Shown here: in pieces, positions 27,137 to 39,055 of the stretch
Numbering within the stretch: the stretch's first letter is position 1
Layout of the letters: every line of letters begins with the position of its first letter
Made by a program: the position numbers and the translations under genes
Notes under the pieces: model-generated
What the model was told of the DNA's origin: nothing
Seen by the model: only the letters and a program-made list of their open reading frames with translations
Database searches by the model: none
NCBI GenBank assembly: GCA_023079485.1
Contig: CM041115.1
Location: 30,494,826 to 30,558,825, forward strand
DNA: 64,000 nucleotides
Source: Archilochus colubris
Taxonomy: Eukaryota > Chordata > Aves > Apodiformes > Trochilidae
Reading direction: 5' to 3'

Positions 27137-27849
27137 GGACAAAATCACTCTATTTCTGACAAAATCAAACCAGTTTGCATACCGGATGTCAATAAGCACT
27201 TTATTTTTAGTTACTCTACATGGGCTATCTACTGCTCAAAAAGAGACCTGCAGACACTTCTTGGAAACTTAGGGAAACTGCGTTGCAGCTGCTTTGCATC
27301 AGATTTATATGCTGAGCATTTAAGGCATAACAAACTTGATTCTGAAGCAGTACTTGTTGAGACAAAATTCCCATAGATTTCAGTGAAACTCATCTGCATA
27401 AGGATTGTAGGGTGTGGCACACTGCACCTTCTGAGTAATCATTTTAACATATACACATTATGATAACTTAAATTTATTTTGACATTTTGTAGTCTTTGGT
27501 TAGCTTTAAACTTTAAGTGCAAAGCCGAAACATGTAAACATTAAAGAGCATAAGATAAAACAAAGTGCTGCAGGAAACAGCCTTGCTCAAATCTAGCAGA
27601 GATTGAAGCAAACATGTAACATACTCCTAACCACCTTGTTCATTTGAGGACATGTGCACATGGTGTACATTTCTTATTTAGGGATATCACATATGTTGAT
27701 AAGGGTCAGATTAATTTAAGAAATGAGTCATAGTTTAATGCTGGGCTGGCAATTAACTGAATGAAAGATGCTTTCTACTAATTCCCTTCCCCTCCCTGAT
27801 AAAGAAAGGAAAAAGAATAAGGGAGAGAGACTTATGGGCAGAAAACTAA

Positions 27850-28330
27850 ACTACTCAGGTTTAATGAAACATGATAAATGTTTATAATGATAAAAAGGAT
27901 AAAAGAAATATTTACAAATATACAGAAAAACAATACCACATTCCTCTCCCCTGACCCCAGTAACTCTCACGTCACCACCAAGGCTGCAGGGCAGCCCTGG
28001 GAAAGTCCAGGCTGGACTCCTGGAGTTGGCAGCAGTTGGGAGTTGGAGGCAGGAACACACAGATTCAGGCTGGCATGGATCAAGACCAAAGACAGACCAA
28101 TGGACAGAATCTCCCAGGATGCCAAAGCAAACAGGAGCAGGCAGAGAAGGGCAAAAACAAAGTGTGAAGAGGAAGGCTGAAGGAAGGAAGGGGTTTGACC
28201 ATTGTGATCCCTCAATTTTATACTGAGTATGATGTGTATGGAATACTCTGGTCAATTTTGGTCATTTATCCTGTCCTCTCCTCCCTAAAGGAGGGCCGCA
28301 GGTGTCACCTCTTTATCGCAGGTGCCATGC
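27850..28330. mobile_element. Probable avian endogenous retrovirus LTR remnant
   Basis: Shows a run of features I associate with avian ERV LTRs: an AT-rich start with GGTTTAAT and ATTTACAAATATACA, a GC-rich middle with CCCCTGACCCC and CACGTCACC, and an end with TTATACTGAGTATGATGTG then GTATGGAATACTCTGGTCA. The local GC content differs from the intron. No internal gag or pol frames are visible, so it is a solo or partial LTR. Boundaries and subfamily are uncertain. It is defective. Confidence 0.5.
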
Positions 28331-29750
28331 ATATAACCCATGCATAAGAAGTAAGTATTATCAGGGCATTTTCTGATATACACCTTGGTCACTGGATATT
28401 TTTCAAAAGCCTTGTTGTAGTAAGTTGACCTCAGATGTCTCTAAATACTTTATAAAAACAATTTGTGGCCACGTAGGCAAACAGAGAAAAGTTTAGTCTT
28501 GGCAAGTAGAGACAGCCAGATTTGCATAAGCAGACAGTGAAAACAAGAACTTTGAAAGGCCCTGGATGGAAGGCTCACATTGTGTGTGTCATCTATAAAA
28601 CCAGAAAGCAACATGTTATTACTATACTTCATAGTGTAAGGAATCTAGTGGTTTTTATTTATACAGAGACTGACACTTTACGTGGCCATATTTCCAATGA
28701 TTTTTTCTTGTACAATAGTATCAGAACAACAGGTTTTTCCCACTTTTTGTACTATTCCATATTGGAATTAGGAGCTAAACCAGACCTAGACCTTTACGAG
28801 ACCCCTGTAAAACAGTGGAAATACTGGCTTTTTTGTTCCTCCAACTTCGTAACAGGATGAGCATACTTTTGGCACATGGTATGAAAAGAAGATCGACCAA
28901 ATGGAAAAAAGAGGCTTAAACATTTACAGTGGAGCCTAAATACTCTTTTCTAGATAAACCTTCTTTCCAAAGAAATGAAACATAAGAAAAAAGAAAAGGT
29001 TCATTCCCTCCTAAAAATACCCATCAGTATCACAAAAGCTGCTCTCACAACTAGTAGCCTTGATGGACATGAGGGCTGAATGAGTGTGGAAACTGAATTA
29101 AACCCCCTGTCCCTGTAGGTGGTCCTTATGGATCAGTGTGCCAGAATCAGCACCACTCCTGTCCGTGATGCATCTGTTCCATGGACACAGTCCTTCAGGC
29201 TGCAGTTCTCTCAGAATTATACCAATTAATGGAGCTACATTTTTAAAAAAATCTCTCTTTGAAACAGTAATTTAAGATAAATGGCTATTTGCAATAGACA
29301 GTTGCAATAGGAACTCTCATTGCAGGCTCCTGCTAATCGAATTTAAGCATGATTTTGTTTCCACTCAGGAAGCTTAAATTAATTTAGCTGTTCCTGAACA
29401 CTGCTACAGAAAGATGAAGTATCCAGTGGCTCATGAGTACAGTTCCTAGTTCAACAGCCACATTTGCTACACAGCCAGGTTATGCTGAAAATTTGTTTGC
29501 TTTAGCTACCATGACACAAGGGATTTATACTATTACCCTGTTATCCCATTACATTTAGTTTTAGACTTGCACAGATTGCCTAGAGACTGAAAAGCAGAAG
29601 AATTCAAATCCTCATGCATGATAAATTACCAGCTGCAAGCAAATCTCTGGCATATTCCCCACACTGATAAGTCTTTGTCATTAATGCACCCCAACACTGA
29701 GAAGACCAGTGTGGTCCCATTTCCCACTATTATCTATTATCTCCTTCTAC

Positions 29751-29773
29751 TGATTATTATTGTTGTTGTTGTT
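29751..29773. repeat. (ATT)n/(GTT)n microsatellite
   Basis: Short trinucleotide run GATTATTATTGTTGTTGTTG within an intron. Confidence 0.85.
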
Positions 29774-31397
29774 ATCATCACTCAGTAAACTTTCAATTCA
29801 GGACTAGCTTCCAATAAAACAAACTGCGGTTTCTAATTCATCCCATGCATTGAAGATAGGTGTTTTGATGAGTAACAAAGAGAAGGGCAAAAACTATGAT
29901 GAAAATGTCAAAATCAGTAAGCAGAAATTGAAGTCTCCCCTTGTTTTTCAGGGACTTGCAAAATAGCTTTTGAATACAGAATTCTTCCATTCAGTTTTTC
30001 ATAACTACATGGAGGGCTCCATCAAACTCATTGAGAAAATCAACATTCTGGAGTCTGAGTTACCTAACTCTGGGCCTTTTCTTCCACTGTCACTTTCACT
30101 GTCACTGTCACTTAAAGGTAAATAATGACAAGCAAATTAAGACAATGAATAAAGACAGCCAAAGTCACTGTTCAAGGGATGTCCAGATGCAGAACTCAGT
30201 TCAGAAAGTCAAGTCTGTTCCTCTTTGAATGCCATTCCTGCTAAATATGCGAGGACAGGTATCAGAAGATAACAGACTGCTACCACAATACCAGGAGATG
30301 CTATGTCCTTAGTAATCCTGTATAAATTTACAGTGTGGCTAGAATTGTCGGCACTTAAAGAAAAAACAAACCACAACCTAGATGTTTCCAGTCATCAGTT
30401 TGATACAAAAGCTATGGGGTATGCCCAAGCTATGGGGAATCACCACAATCAATGTCTGAAGTTGGATTACCAGCCGGTATGACAAGGTTCTCCCTCCTGT
30501 TTTTTTCATTTAACTCACAGGCTGCTATCAATGGATGGCAAGAAACACATAAGCTCATTTTCCTTACAGTTTTGTCTTTAAAACCAAAATCCAACAGTTC
30601 AGGAAATACTGTAAGATGAAGCTGGTTGCATTCCTAGAAAAAAACTTAAAATTTCAGTAAAGCCTGACTTCTCTCTATAAATTACACCTTAACCCCCCCA
30701 AAACAAACAGGAAAAGATACCATTACCTAATGTCTGAAAACTTAGAGAATATATTAATTCATGGAAAGTACTTCTGCAAGTGAAATGAACCAAAATTATT
30801 TCTATTGTTTATTGCATACTAACAAAATATCCAGGTACCTTTTTAACCTGTGTCTTCCTGGAAATACTATATTCCTTTTACTTGTCAAGGAGAGCAAACA
30901 CTGGACTTGGTGCAGATAATCTTGTTAGCATAAAACCACTCTCAACAAGACAGAACTGTGTTTTTACAGAGGCATGCTACATTTTCCACTGTGATTCCCA
31001 GCCCGATGTGCAATTGAAGCACCTATCTAAATTCATGCTGCTGTAGTTAAACTATCATATCCTCTATGCTTTCAAGTGTATTTTCAAATAAACAACTTTA
31101 TTTGCTAGCAACACATCCAGAATTCATTCATCACTATTCTCAGTGTGTAATTTAATCCCATGACAATCACATCATCTTTCAGATGATTCATGTGGCCATG
31201 ACTGTCAATGCAATGTTTGTGGCCAGCCTGAAACACAGACAAGATCAAAGGAACTATATAAAAGGCAACCCCACCAGGGTGACATTATGTGCCGTGCCTA
31301 TAAAATCAGATTACTGTTTCTCTGGCCACGGCTTTCTCTAAGTGTGAAAGCTGTGTCTGTATCAAGCTCTGTAACACCTGAAGGAAACAGAAGTTAC

Positions 31398-31460
31398 CTT
31401 TTTGATAAAGTAAGCCACAATAATTCCAGTAATTGCTCAGAGGAGAGCCCTGTTACATTG
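31398..31460 (-). CDS. Coding exon, 52 or 63 bases
   Basis: The donor AAAAAG/GTAACT is good. In the frame leaving at phase 2 it reads LSSEQLLELLWLTLSK. The outgoing AG plus A of 23150-23177 makes Arg, then LSGPEVAFS. The acceptor is uncertain: ACATAAAG (used, adds NVTG) or TGTAACAG (end 31449). Neither has a good pyrimidine tract, and a better acceptor further up runs into stops. Confidence 0.62.
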
Positions 31461-33557
31461 CTTTATGTCACAGTAAAAGTGTTTTACTGCAAAGACAACA
31501 AGGAGCTGCAGAAACCACCTGCATGATGGAAACATACTGTAAGACCTTTTTCTTGTACTGTATTATTCTGGCAAAGGGAAGGGAGGAGCCTTTTCCCAGG
31601 AGTGCAGGAGCACAGCCTGCCTCTCCACCCACAGCCCACAAGGGATCTCCCTCCAAGAGGCACTTATCTGTACACCAAATTGACATTTTGGGGAAAGCAT
31701 CAGGCCTAATTATAAGTTTAAAGCCAAAGATAAGTGCCACAGGACCACAGTGGGAATTAGAGCCTCTGCCTGGCTGGTCCTACCTGCTCTGTCTTGGCCT
31801 GACACACAAATAGCTAATAAGAGTTCATTTAGCCTGTTAATACACCAGTTGGCAGCAAATAGATAAGGCTCAAGCATAGGTAGACAAGGACACAATCACT
31901 TCCCATATAAAGACCATATAAAGTTGAAACTTGTAACTCCAAGCCCAGAACTATAAACCAAAGATTAAAATTATACATTATGAAAAGAATAGCCACTGTC
32001 CTAATGGTCAAAAGAAGCATGTATTTGTGTGTTTCTGAATTATCACATCCTTAGAATGCTCTCCTGGGAAGAAAAATAAATAAATACATAAAAATTTGAT
32101 AAGAATGTTATAGGTGTCAATTAGTTGGCTGGGGTGGCTCAATGACTACCCCATTCTAGCTCCCTTTTGTTGTGGCAAGCTATTTAGCAGGAGAGAGCAC
32201 AGTCAGCATAGTTAGGCCACATTATTTTGCTGAAACTGGGCTCAAAATCATCTCTTTTTGGATTAGTTCTATGACAGCAATTCTCATATGAGTCAGCCGC
32301 CAGAGAAGTAGATATTAATTTAGCAACCATATTATTTCAGAATATGTGAATCTGCTATTTCAGTCTCAGTTTCCTTTGCTGTTACTTCTGCACTGTGTAG
32401 GTGAGTTATGATTATGCAGCACACAAAATCAGAGCAAGTCCAAAGCATCCATTCCATTCTAAAGCCCCTTCATAATGCTGCTGAGCATAGTTGTATTATC
32501 ACTGTGTAAAGATGACCAAAAGATACATTTACAAAATCATTCAGATAAGACGACTTTATATCTCTTATGAAATACAAACCATTAATGTTATATTATTCAA
32601 CTATACCTTCAAAACATACAGCACATTTAACAAAAAACATTATTTACAGGATTGTAGGTTCAGAAAGTAGGGGATATATCAAAGTATGATCAATAGTAGT
32701 TGAACAACACAGAAATGTTATTTCCTACATCGGTGTTAGGCTGGGAAAAAAAGCCCAATCCTGAAAAACCTAATGGTTTAAGCCTGAAAAGAAATGTGGT
32801 ATTACTGACTTCTACTGACATACCTATGATATTGAAACCAATTATATTTGCTTCAACCTCTAAAATAGAAATTTACTCCTCAACACAGCAGTCCCACCAC
32901 AAATGAGAAATATTATTTCAGGAAACGTGCACATCTCACAGTCTGATATGGCTCCAACTTTTATATTTTCTTTGATATCATCATCACAGGACTTCTAAAA
33001 AAAAAGTTTAAAAATATAAGCAAATGAGGAACAAACCACGATATTTTTAGATAATCAGAATGCCTCTCCACAACGTGATCTATTTCCAGGTCGTTTTTTG
33101 AGCTTGCTATAGTATTCAGAAGATTTTGTGAGAGGCTTGAAAGAAAAGAGAATAAATGGAAAAACTTTTAACAATTCCCCTGAAGGCAATTTTGCCTCTC
33201 CTTTACTTTTCCTTAAATAAACCCTGGTTACAAAATAGAACAATAATTTTTAATATCCCTTGAAAGTGGCCAGCAACAGATTGTATCCTCATGATTACAT
33301 GGTGCGGGGAGAGGAAAAGAAATACTGTGAGCTACCAAGTCTGCCAATAGAACTTTGAAGCTATAGGAACCTTATAATTCTTCCTAAATCTGGTTTTATC
33401 ATTCAGTTGCTAACAGCAACTAATGTTTGTTTGAATCAGCAATAAAAATTCAGGGATCCAGCCCATTACAACTGTCTCTTTTTAGCATGCATATTCATGC
33501 TGACCAATCTAAACACATTTAAAGGAACAATAACATTCACCTGACTGCCTTATATAC

Positions 33558-33616
33558 CTTTGGTTATGTTGCCACCCCTCAGTGACAAACAGAAGATCAG
33601 GGTCTTGAGGCCCCAG
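33558..33616 (-). CDS. Candidate 59-base exon
   Basis: The donor CCAAAG/GTATATAAG is good and the acceptor CCCTTGTGCTCAG acceptable. The frame leaving at phase 2 reads LGPQDPDLLFVTEGWQHNQ and fits the phase-2 entry of 31398-31460. A second frame, part of a long minus-strand open frame to 33813, reads LSWGLKTLIFCLSLRGG and would fit the shorter version of that exon. I cannot decide between them. Confidence 0.42.
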
Positions 33617-34660
33617 CTGAGCACAAGGGCTTCAGCTCCACAGAAGCAACTACCATAGATGCTACCACAGAATATGGACGAGTTTGCATCCTCTTTAACA
33701 GCTGCTTTCAAGTAAAAATATGTTTCTGCTGATGCAACTAACACATAGCCTGAATTCTGTTTTGATGCACGATTTGCTATGTATATCATGGATCCAAAGT
33801 TTAGGAAAAACACAGATGAACTTTAAATTACTTAGAAGTATCAAATCTCCTCAGAGTGGAAAATCAGTATTTCTGAAAGCTGATAAACACAGTCCACTCT
33901 TCTTCTTTTCTAGAACCAAACAAAATTATAGTATTGGAAGTTACCATACTCAACTCTGCAGGAAAGTAGGCCATCCCTGACAACTTTTGAGTTTTATGGC
34001 AAAACACTGCTTAGGCATTATGACTCAGATAAGGTAGTGTACATAAAAAAACAAAATCAGCAAGTTCTAAGTTTATACCAGTTTCAGACTTTGAAACTAG
34101 AACATGAAGATTCATACACAAAGTAAATCATGCTCTCTGCTCATTATTCTTTCAACAGGACACAGCAGCAATATCAAAAAGAACCAACTCTGTTTTGGTC
34201 AACAACTGTGCACAATCCAGGAACTCTATTTTATGTTAAAACTAGCATAATGCAGTCAAGTGTCCATAAAGCTCATTTTAAAAAGGACATTCAAGAACAA
34301 AGAGATGGCAATTGCTACTCTCAACCTGGAATCAAGCAACCACTCCAGATGCAAGAGGCTCCACTGCCAGCTTTCTTGGGCAACCTCTTTTCCTGAGCTA
34401 GAATTTCAGACACAACACCCCACCCCACCAAAATTGAAAACAAAACCCTATTTTCAAGCAGAAAGCCATTTTACAGAAGTTCTATTTACCTGCCACTGAA
34501 ATAGTCACAACTGAGCACTTCAGAGTGTCAGAGGAGGATAGAGAACTATTTGGGTTTCTATACTCAGGTTCCAGAGTGATCAGCTTCTGCATGTCAGGAA
34601 AATCCTAGTGGTTTCCATCATCTCAACCACAACTGAAAGATACAGAGCAATTTTATTTGT

Positions 34661-34725
34661 TCATTTTTTCTTTCTTTTCTTTTCTTTTTTCTTTTTCTTT
34701 GAGAGAGAGAGAGAGGAAAGAGACC
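34661..34725. repeat. Pyrimidine tract joined to (GA)n
   Basis: TTTTTTCTTTCTTTTC-type run on the plus strand followed directly by GAGAGAGAGAGAGAGG. Two tracts of opposite strand asymmetry lie back to back. Confidence 0.9.
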
Positions 34726-35048
34726 AAACTGAGGGGACACCTACATTTGGACCAAGAATAACTCTGAAGTACCGAATAAATGGGAAGTTGTTTCATTGCT
34801 GATGACAATGACATAAAACTTCATTTTGTGTCAGGAGCACAGAGAGGAACAAAGAAATAATTCAGGAATAGGTTTTCATGCTTTGTCATCAAAACAGAGC
34901 TAGAACTATAAAACACTGCTTAATAGCCAAGTTCTGGACATGATTTTTTTCCAGTGCCTAATTCTGAATACACTGGTATTCAAAGCAGACTTTCCACACC
35001 CTCCCTTACAGACATTCCCTATGCAAAAAAAGGTTTGAAATAATACAC

Positions 35049-35121
35049 ATTAGCCAAATCATAACATATTATGGCAGAAAAATCAACTATGGAATCAGCG
35101 GGTAGTATTGCACTGTTCAGG
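35049..35121 (-). CDS. Candidate 73-base exon, weak donor
   Basis: The acceptor TGTTCCTTTGTCCCATAG is very strong. The frame entered at phase 2 reads LNSAILPADSIVDFSAIICY. The only usable donor, GCTAAT/GTGTAT, is poor but leaves at phase 0 as 33558-33616 needs. Of the other frames, one stops within nine codons and the other at the first codon. Confidence 0.33.
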
Positions 35122-38100
35122 CTATGGGACAAAGGAACACAGGGTGTGAAAAGGCAGTATCTAGTCTTACAGGAACACTTAAATTTTAAGAAAAAACCTT
35201 GGGAATTTAAAAAAATTCTAGGGCCACATTGCAAAATGGTCAATTATAAAATTACATTTTTACCCTTTCACCTACAAACAGCGGAGAAAAGCTCACAAGT
35301 GGTTCACCCACAATTAAAATCCATTTCTGGCTGGCACTACTATTAACTGACTGCTCATTTCACAGCTGATCTGGTATGTTCTGTCATGACAGAAAAGTAC
35401 ACCAAAAATGAGTGAATTAAACTAACAGGCTGAACAGCCTTTGATCAGGACTGAACTCACTGCTTCAGCACAGATACCACATACTGCAACAACCAAAGTG
35501 CTCTGACATTTAAGATTAAAGGGCACTATTAGAGGTCGTTTAACTGCTGGGGTTTTTTTAAAAAATATTGAAGCAAGAAAATAGTGCTGTCTTGCTCAGT
35601 TTTTAGGTAAGAAGGCAGAACACTTCTTTGAAAAATTCACTTCCAAACAAATGTGCTCTTCTTTTCTGGTTCCCCTTGTTTTAGTGAAACAAACTGACAA
35701 AACTCATAAGGACAGTGGTGATTAATATAGTGCTGCTGCTGTGAGCCCTTATCTAAGCATGAGGCAAAGAGAATCTACCAAAATTTCAGCCTGGGGCTAT
35801 AGGACAGCTGTCACTTCATCCTGCCTGAGATCACTAGCATACAAGACCAATGCATCATTTTTTCCATGTGTTTTCCCACTCATTGCTATTCATCCACCTA
35901 TTTGTTCTGTCTAAAATCACAAGTCTTAAAGCAACTTATTTAGCAAAATTCTGGGGATTTTCCTCACAGCTTTTTCTTTACTGCTCAAAACATATGCTGA
36001 CCATACTTGAGCAAAGTAACACCATACTGCTTCTCTAAATCCCCACTACAGTACAAATTAAGTAGAATTTTGCTTATGTCTCAACTTACAGTGTGGACAA
36101 TGTTTACACACATTTTACATGTGCTGCAGCAATGTCATTCTGCTATGCATATGCCAGATTCTGCCACAGAGATGGCTGGCTGTCAATCACAGCTCAAGAC
36201 ATGTCTGAAATAAGTTTTGTATTCTGAACATCAGAGACACTAAAATCTTGCAACTGGACTGTGAAGCTCTGGTACACAACTAAAGCACTGCTTCAGGGTA
36301 AAATAAAGAGTTATTGTTGTCTAAATTAATCAGTTAACCTTCAGACTACAGTGCAGACTCTTTAGTTAGATTCTGGATCTTTATACAAAGCAAATAGAGA
36401 CTTAGCCTAGATGCCAGAAAAGCTGCCAGAGAAGCCAAAGAATCGTAAAAGGAACTAAAAATAACAATGACTGTTCTTTGCAGAAGGGATAAAGGGATAA
36501 TGACAAGACCATGCAACTTCTAAGCACCACGTTTTATTTCAAGATACTACGTGCCTGAGCTTAGGAGATGGTGTGAACATTGAGTATATGTAAATATTTA
36601 TCTGTCCTCCTGAAATTACTAGTTTTCTGTGTTAAAATGCTCAGGGCTGTACTTTATTTCCACCTAAGCCCCCAAGGCCTTCTACTGCTAAAGTCACTGT
36701 TCCTTGGAAAATTGATATAGCAGACACTTTTCAGCACTGTCTATTAATATATCACTGGACATGTGTTTTCTGCCTTCTCTTCCTCCCTAGGAAACCACTG
36801 TTTCATAGAGGAAAATTTTATGCACGATTTTATTTTATGCTATTTTATGCTCTATTGAGGAGCCCCTCAGTTCTACATTGCCTTCAGCTCCTACCAGTGT
36901 GAGAATTAAGCACACTGAACAAATGCCCACTATGTAAAAGACCTGAAAACAAAAGGGAAGGATTGATGCCAAAGCTACTGCTGTCAGGCTGAGCAATGTT
37001 ACCCACTATTTGTAATACTGGGTAATCATCCAAAACCAACATTAATCCAAAACCAGCATGCTTAAGACATAGTGAACTAGGCTCATTGCACAAGGGTGTT
37101 TGTCATGAAAGGTCTTGATGGATATTGTAACATTCTATTTTTCCTGCTGATTTTTTTCAGAAAATAAGGAAGGACTGTTTCAGCATCTTCTATCTTAAAA
37201 CTTATGTTTTGAATGAAAGGGTTTCACTGTGAAATCAAAAAGAAAATCATAGAAGAGAGATTCTTTCAGATCAGATGCATTAATTTGAAGAAAAAAAATT
37301 TCTTCAGATCTGATCAAGACAAGTTTTCAACACTGCTCATTGAAACAGAGTGATGAAGGGCATATATTTCTCATTAGCAAACACACTGGCAGTCTCACTT
37401 TTAAAATCACAAACTAATGTCTGATCATAGCATTTTACGGTCAGCAAATAAAAAGTTATTTGCTCTACTTTGCATTTACCCAGTGGTTCTCTTAGATAGA
37501 TAGGACAGGCTTATCTTCAAAGATCAAACTATCCTTCAAACAGTCAATCAGATTCAAAAAGAACTGAGCAAAAAGATCTGATTTTTTTTTTTTTTTACTT
37601 TAGGTTCAAGATTTATTTTCTTCTATGCATTTTGCTCTCAGAGACTATAACACATCATTATTTCTGACACAGAAAATACTGCTAAACTACATGGTCAAAG
37701 CTGGAAAGTTTCCAATGCACGATGTATCATAGCACTGCATGCAACAGCTCCATACAGCAGATGTAATTACTCTGTGCAACAGGATGAAGTATAACCAAGT
37801 TCTCCCTGTACTTCTGTAGAGGCACTGTGTCTGCTCTTTTGCAAAAAAGGCGTCATCTACAGCCTTTCTTTTTATTCCTCACTGATTTTAGAAAGCTAAG
37901 TTTGATCTTGGAAAAGCTCGCCCGCCTCCATTAGCTCTAAGACAGTTGATGCTGTCACTGGATGGAAAGTAAGAACAACAAAGATCACCATCATAGCACA
38001 ACCTCTTGGCCTGCAGAGTAATAAAACATCCTGTACTCAGAATCTGTCAGCTCACCTAACTACAGGGTTCTTCTGTGATTAATGTAAGGGTTCATTTAAA

Positions 38101-38968
38101 GCAGTTGTTCTTCACTGTGTATTACAAGGGAGAAGAATATTAGGACAGGTCTCCCAGCCAGTTGAGAAGAAGTGGCAGAGAGACAAAAATGTAAGAATCA
38201 GAACACAGGAAAAAAGGTCAACAGAGGGCCAAACAGAGAGCGAGATCGTGACTGCAACTCCCAACTCTTTGTAAAGTTCCCTGTGCCTACCAGATCCTCA
38301 GAAAATGAAAGGACTGAATAAGAACAGGAATAATATCTTCCTTCTGATACTGTTCTTTTCCATTCTGTGCTACCAGCTTAATGAGTTTAATGGCTCATAC
38401 CATGGAAAACCACAGTGAGGGCTGGGGGAAACATGTGCTTCAAAATTGGAACTTAGTCCAGCTTTGGGTATGAAAAACAAAAATATGTGGTCAGGAAGTC
38501 TTGTTCATGAAACACTCTGTAGTGAAACAAGCACTGAGTTGCTAACATCACAACAAATAAAGATATATTTTCCCCTTGAACAGCTTTACACATGGCAAGT
38601 GAATAGTACGTAAGGCACTGGTGCAACACAAAAAGTAGAAACAATACCAAGAAGTTCTGAACTATCTCAAAAACTCTTTTCTCACTCCCCCCTTCCCCCA
38701 GGTACTTCATTTTTGTACTCATGTGTGTAATTCCAGAAGAAGAATTACAAAGTATAGGAAAGTATTGATAGTGAATCTTTGATGCTGAATGATAAAGCCA
38801 GTAATACATGGCCAACCAGCCCATTCAGGAGCAGAGGTCTACCTATCATAACACTAGGAATCACCATACTGTGTTCTTTGTGACACTCATTGGAAAAGCT
38901 ACGGCAGACATCTGTTCTGAACAGAATTCTTGAGTCATTTTTAGGAAACCTCAGGGGAACTGATTTAC

Positions 38969-39055
38969 CTAAAGCCATTTGGTTCATTGTAGAAACAGAC
39001 ATCCTCATTCCTAGTTGCCTGTGCACCCAACATCCTACCTGCCACTTCAACACTT
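38969..39055 (-). CDS. 87-base candidate exon
   Basis: The acceptor tract is CTTGTCATTCTCATATAG and the donor GGCTTTAG/GTAAATC; both are good. Two frames are fully open: SVEVAGRMLGAQATRNEDV (phase 2 to 2, matching 35049-35121 downstream) and VLKWQVGCWVHRQLG (phase 1 to 1, matching 43660-43711 upstream). Neither matches both sides, so an exon is missing nearby or the neighbour is wrong. Confidence 0.48.

Larger units (their letters stand above)
23178..31397 (-). other. Large intron (about 8.2 kb)
   Basis: No coding exon recognised. Holds several T or A runs (for example 24909-24920, 24977-24989), the A-rich tract at 27027-27136, the LTR-like remnant near 27850-28330 and a trinucleotide run near 29751-29773. 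Confidence 0.5.

Noticed and set aside
38453..38824. 123-codon minus-strand open frame
   Set aside because: Hydrophobic, no flanking splice sites in register, and no similarity I recognise. Such lengths occur by chance in AT-rich DNA.
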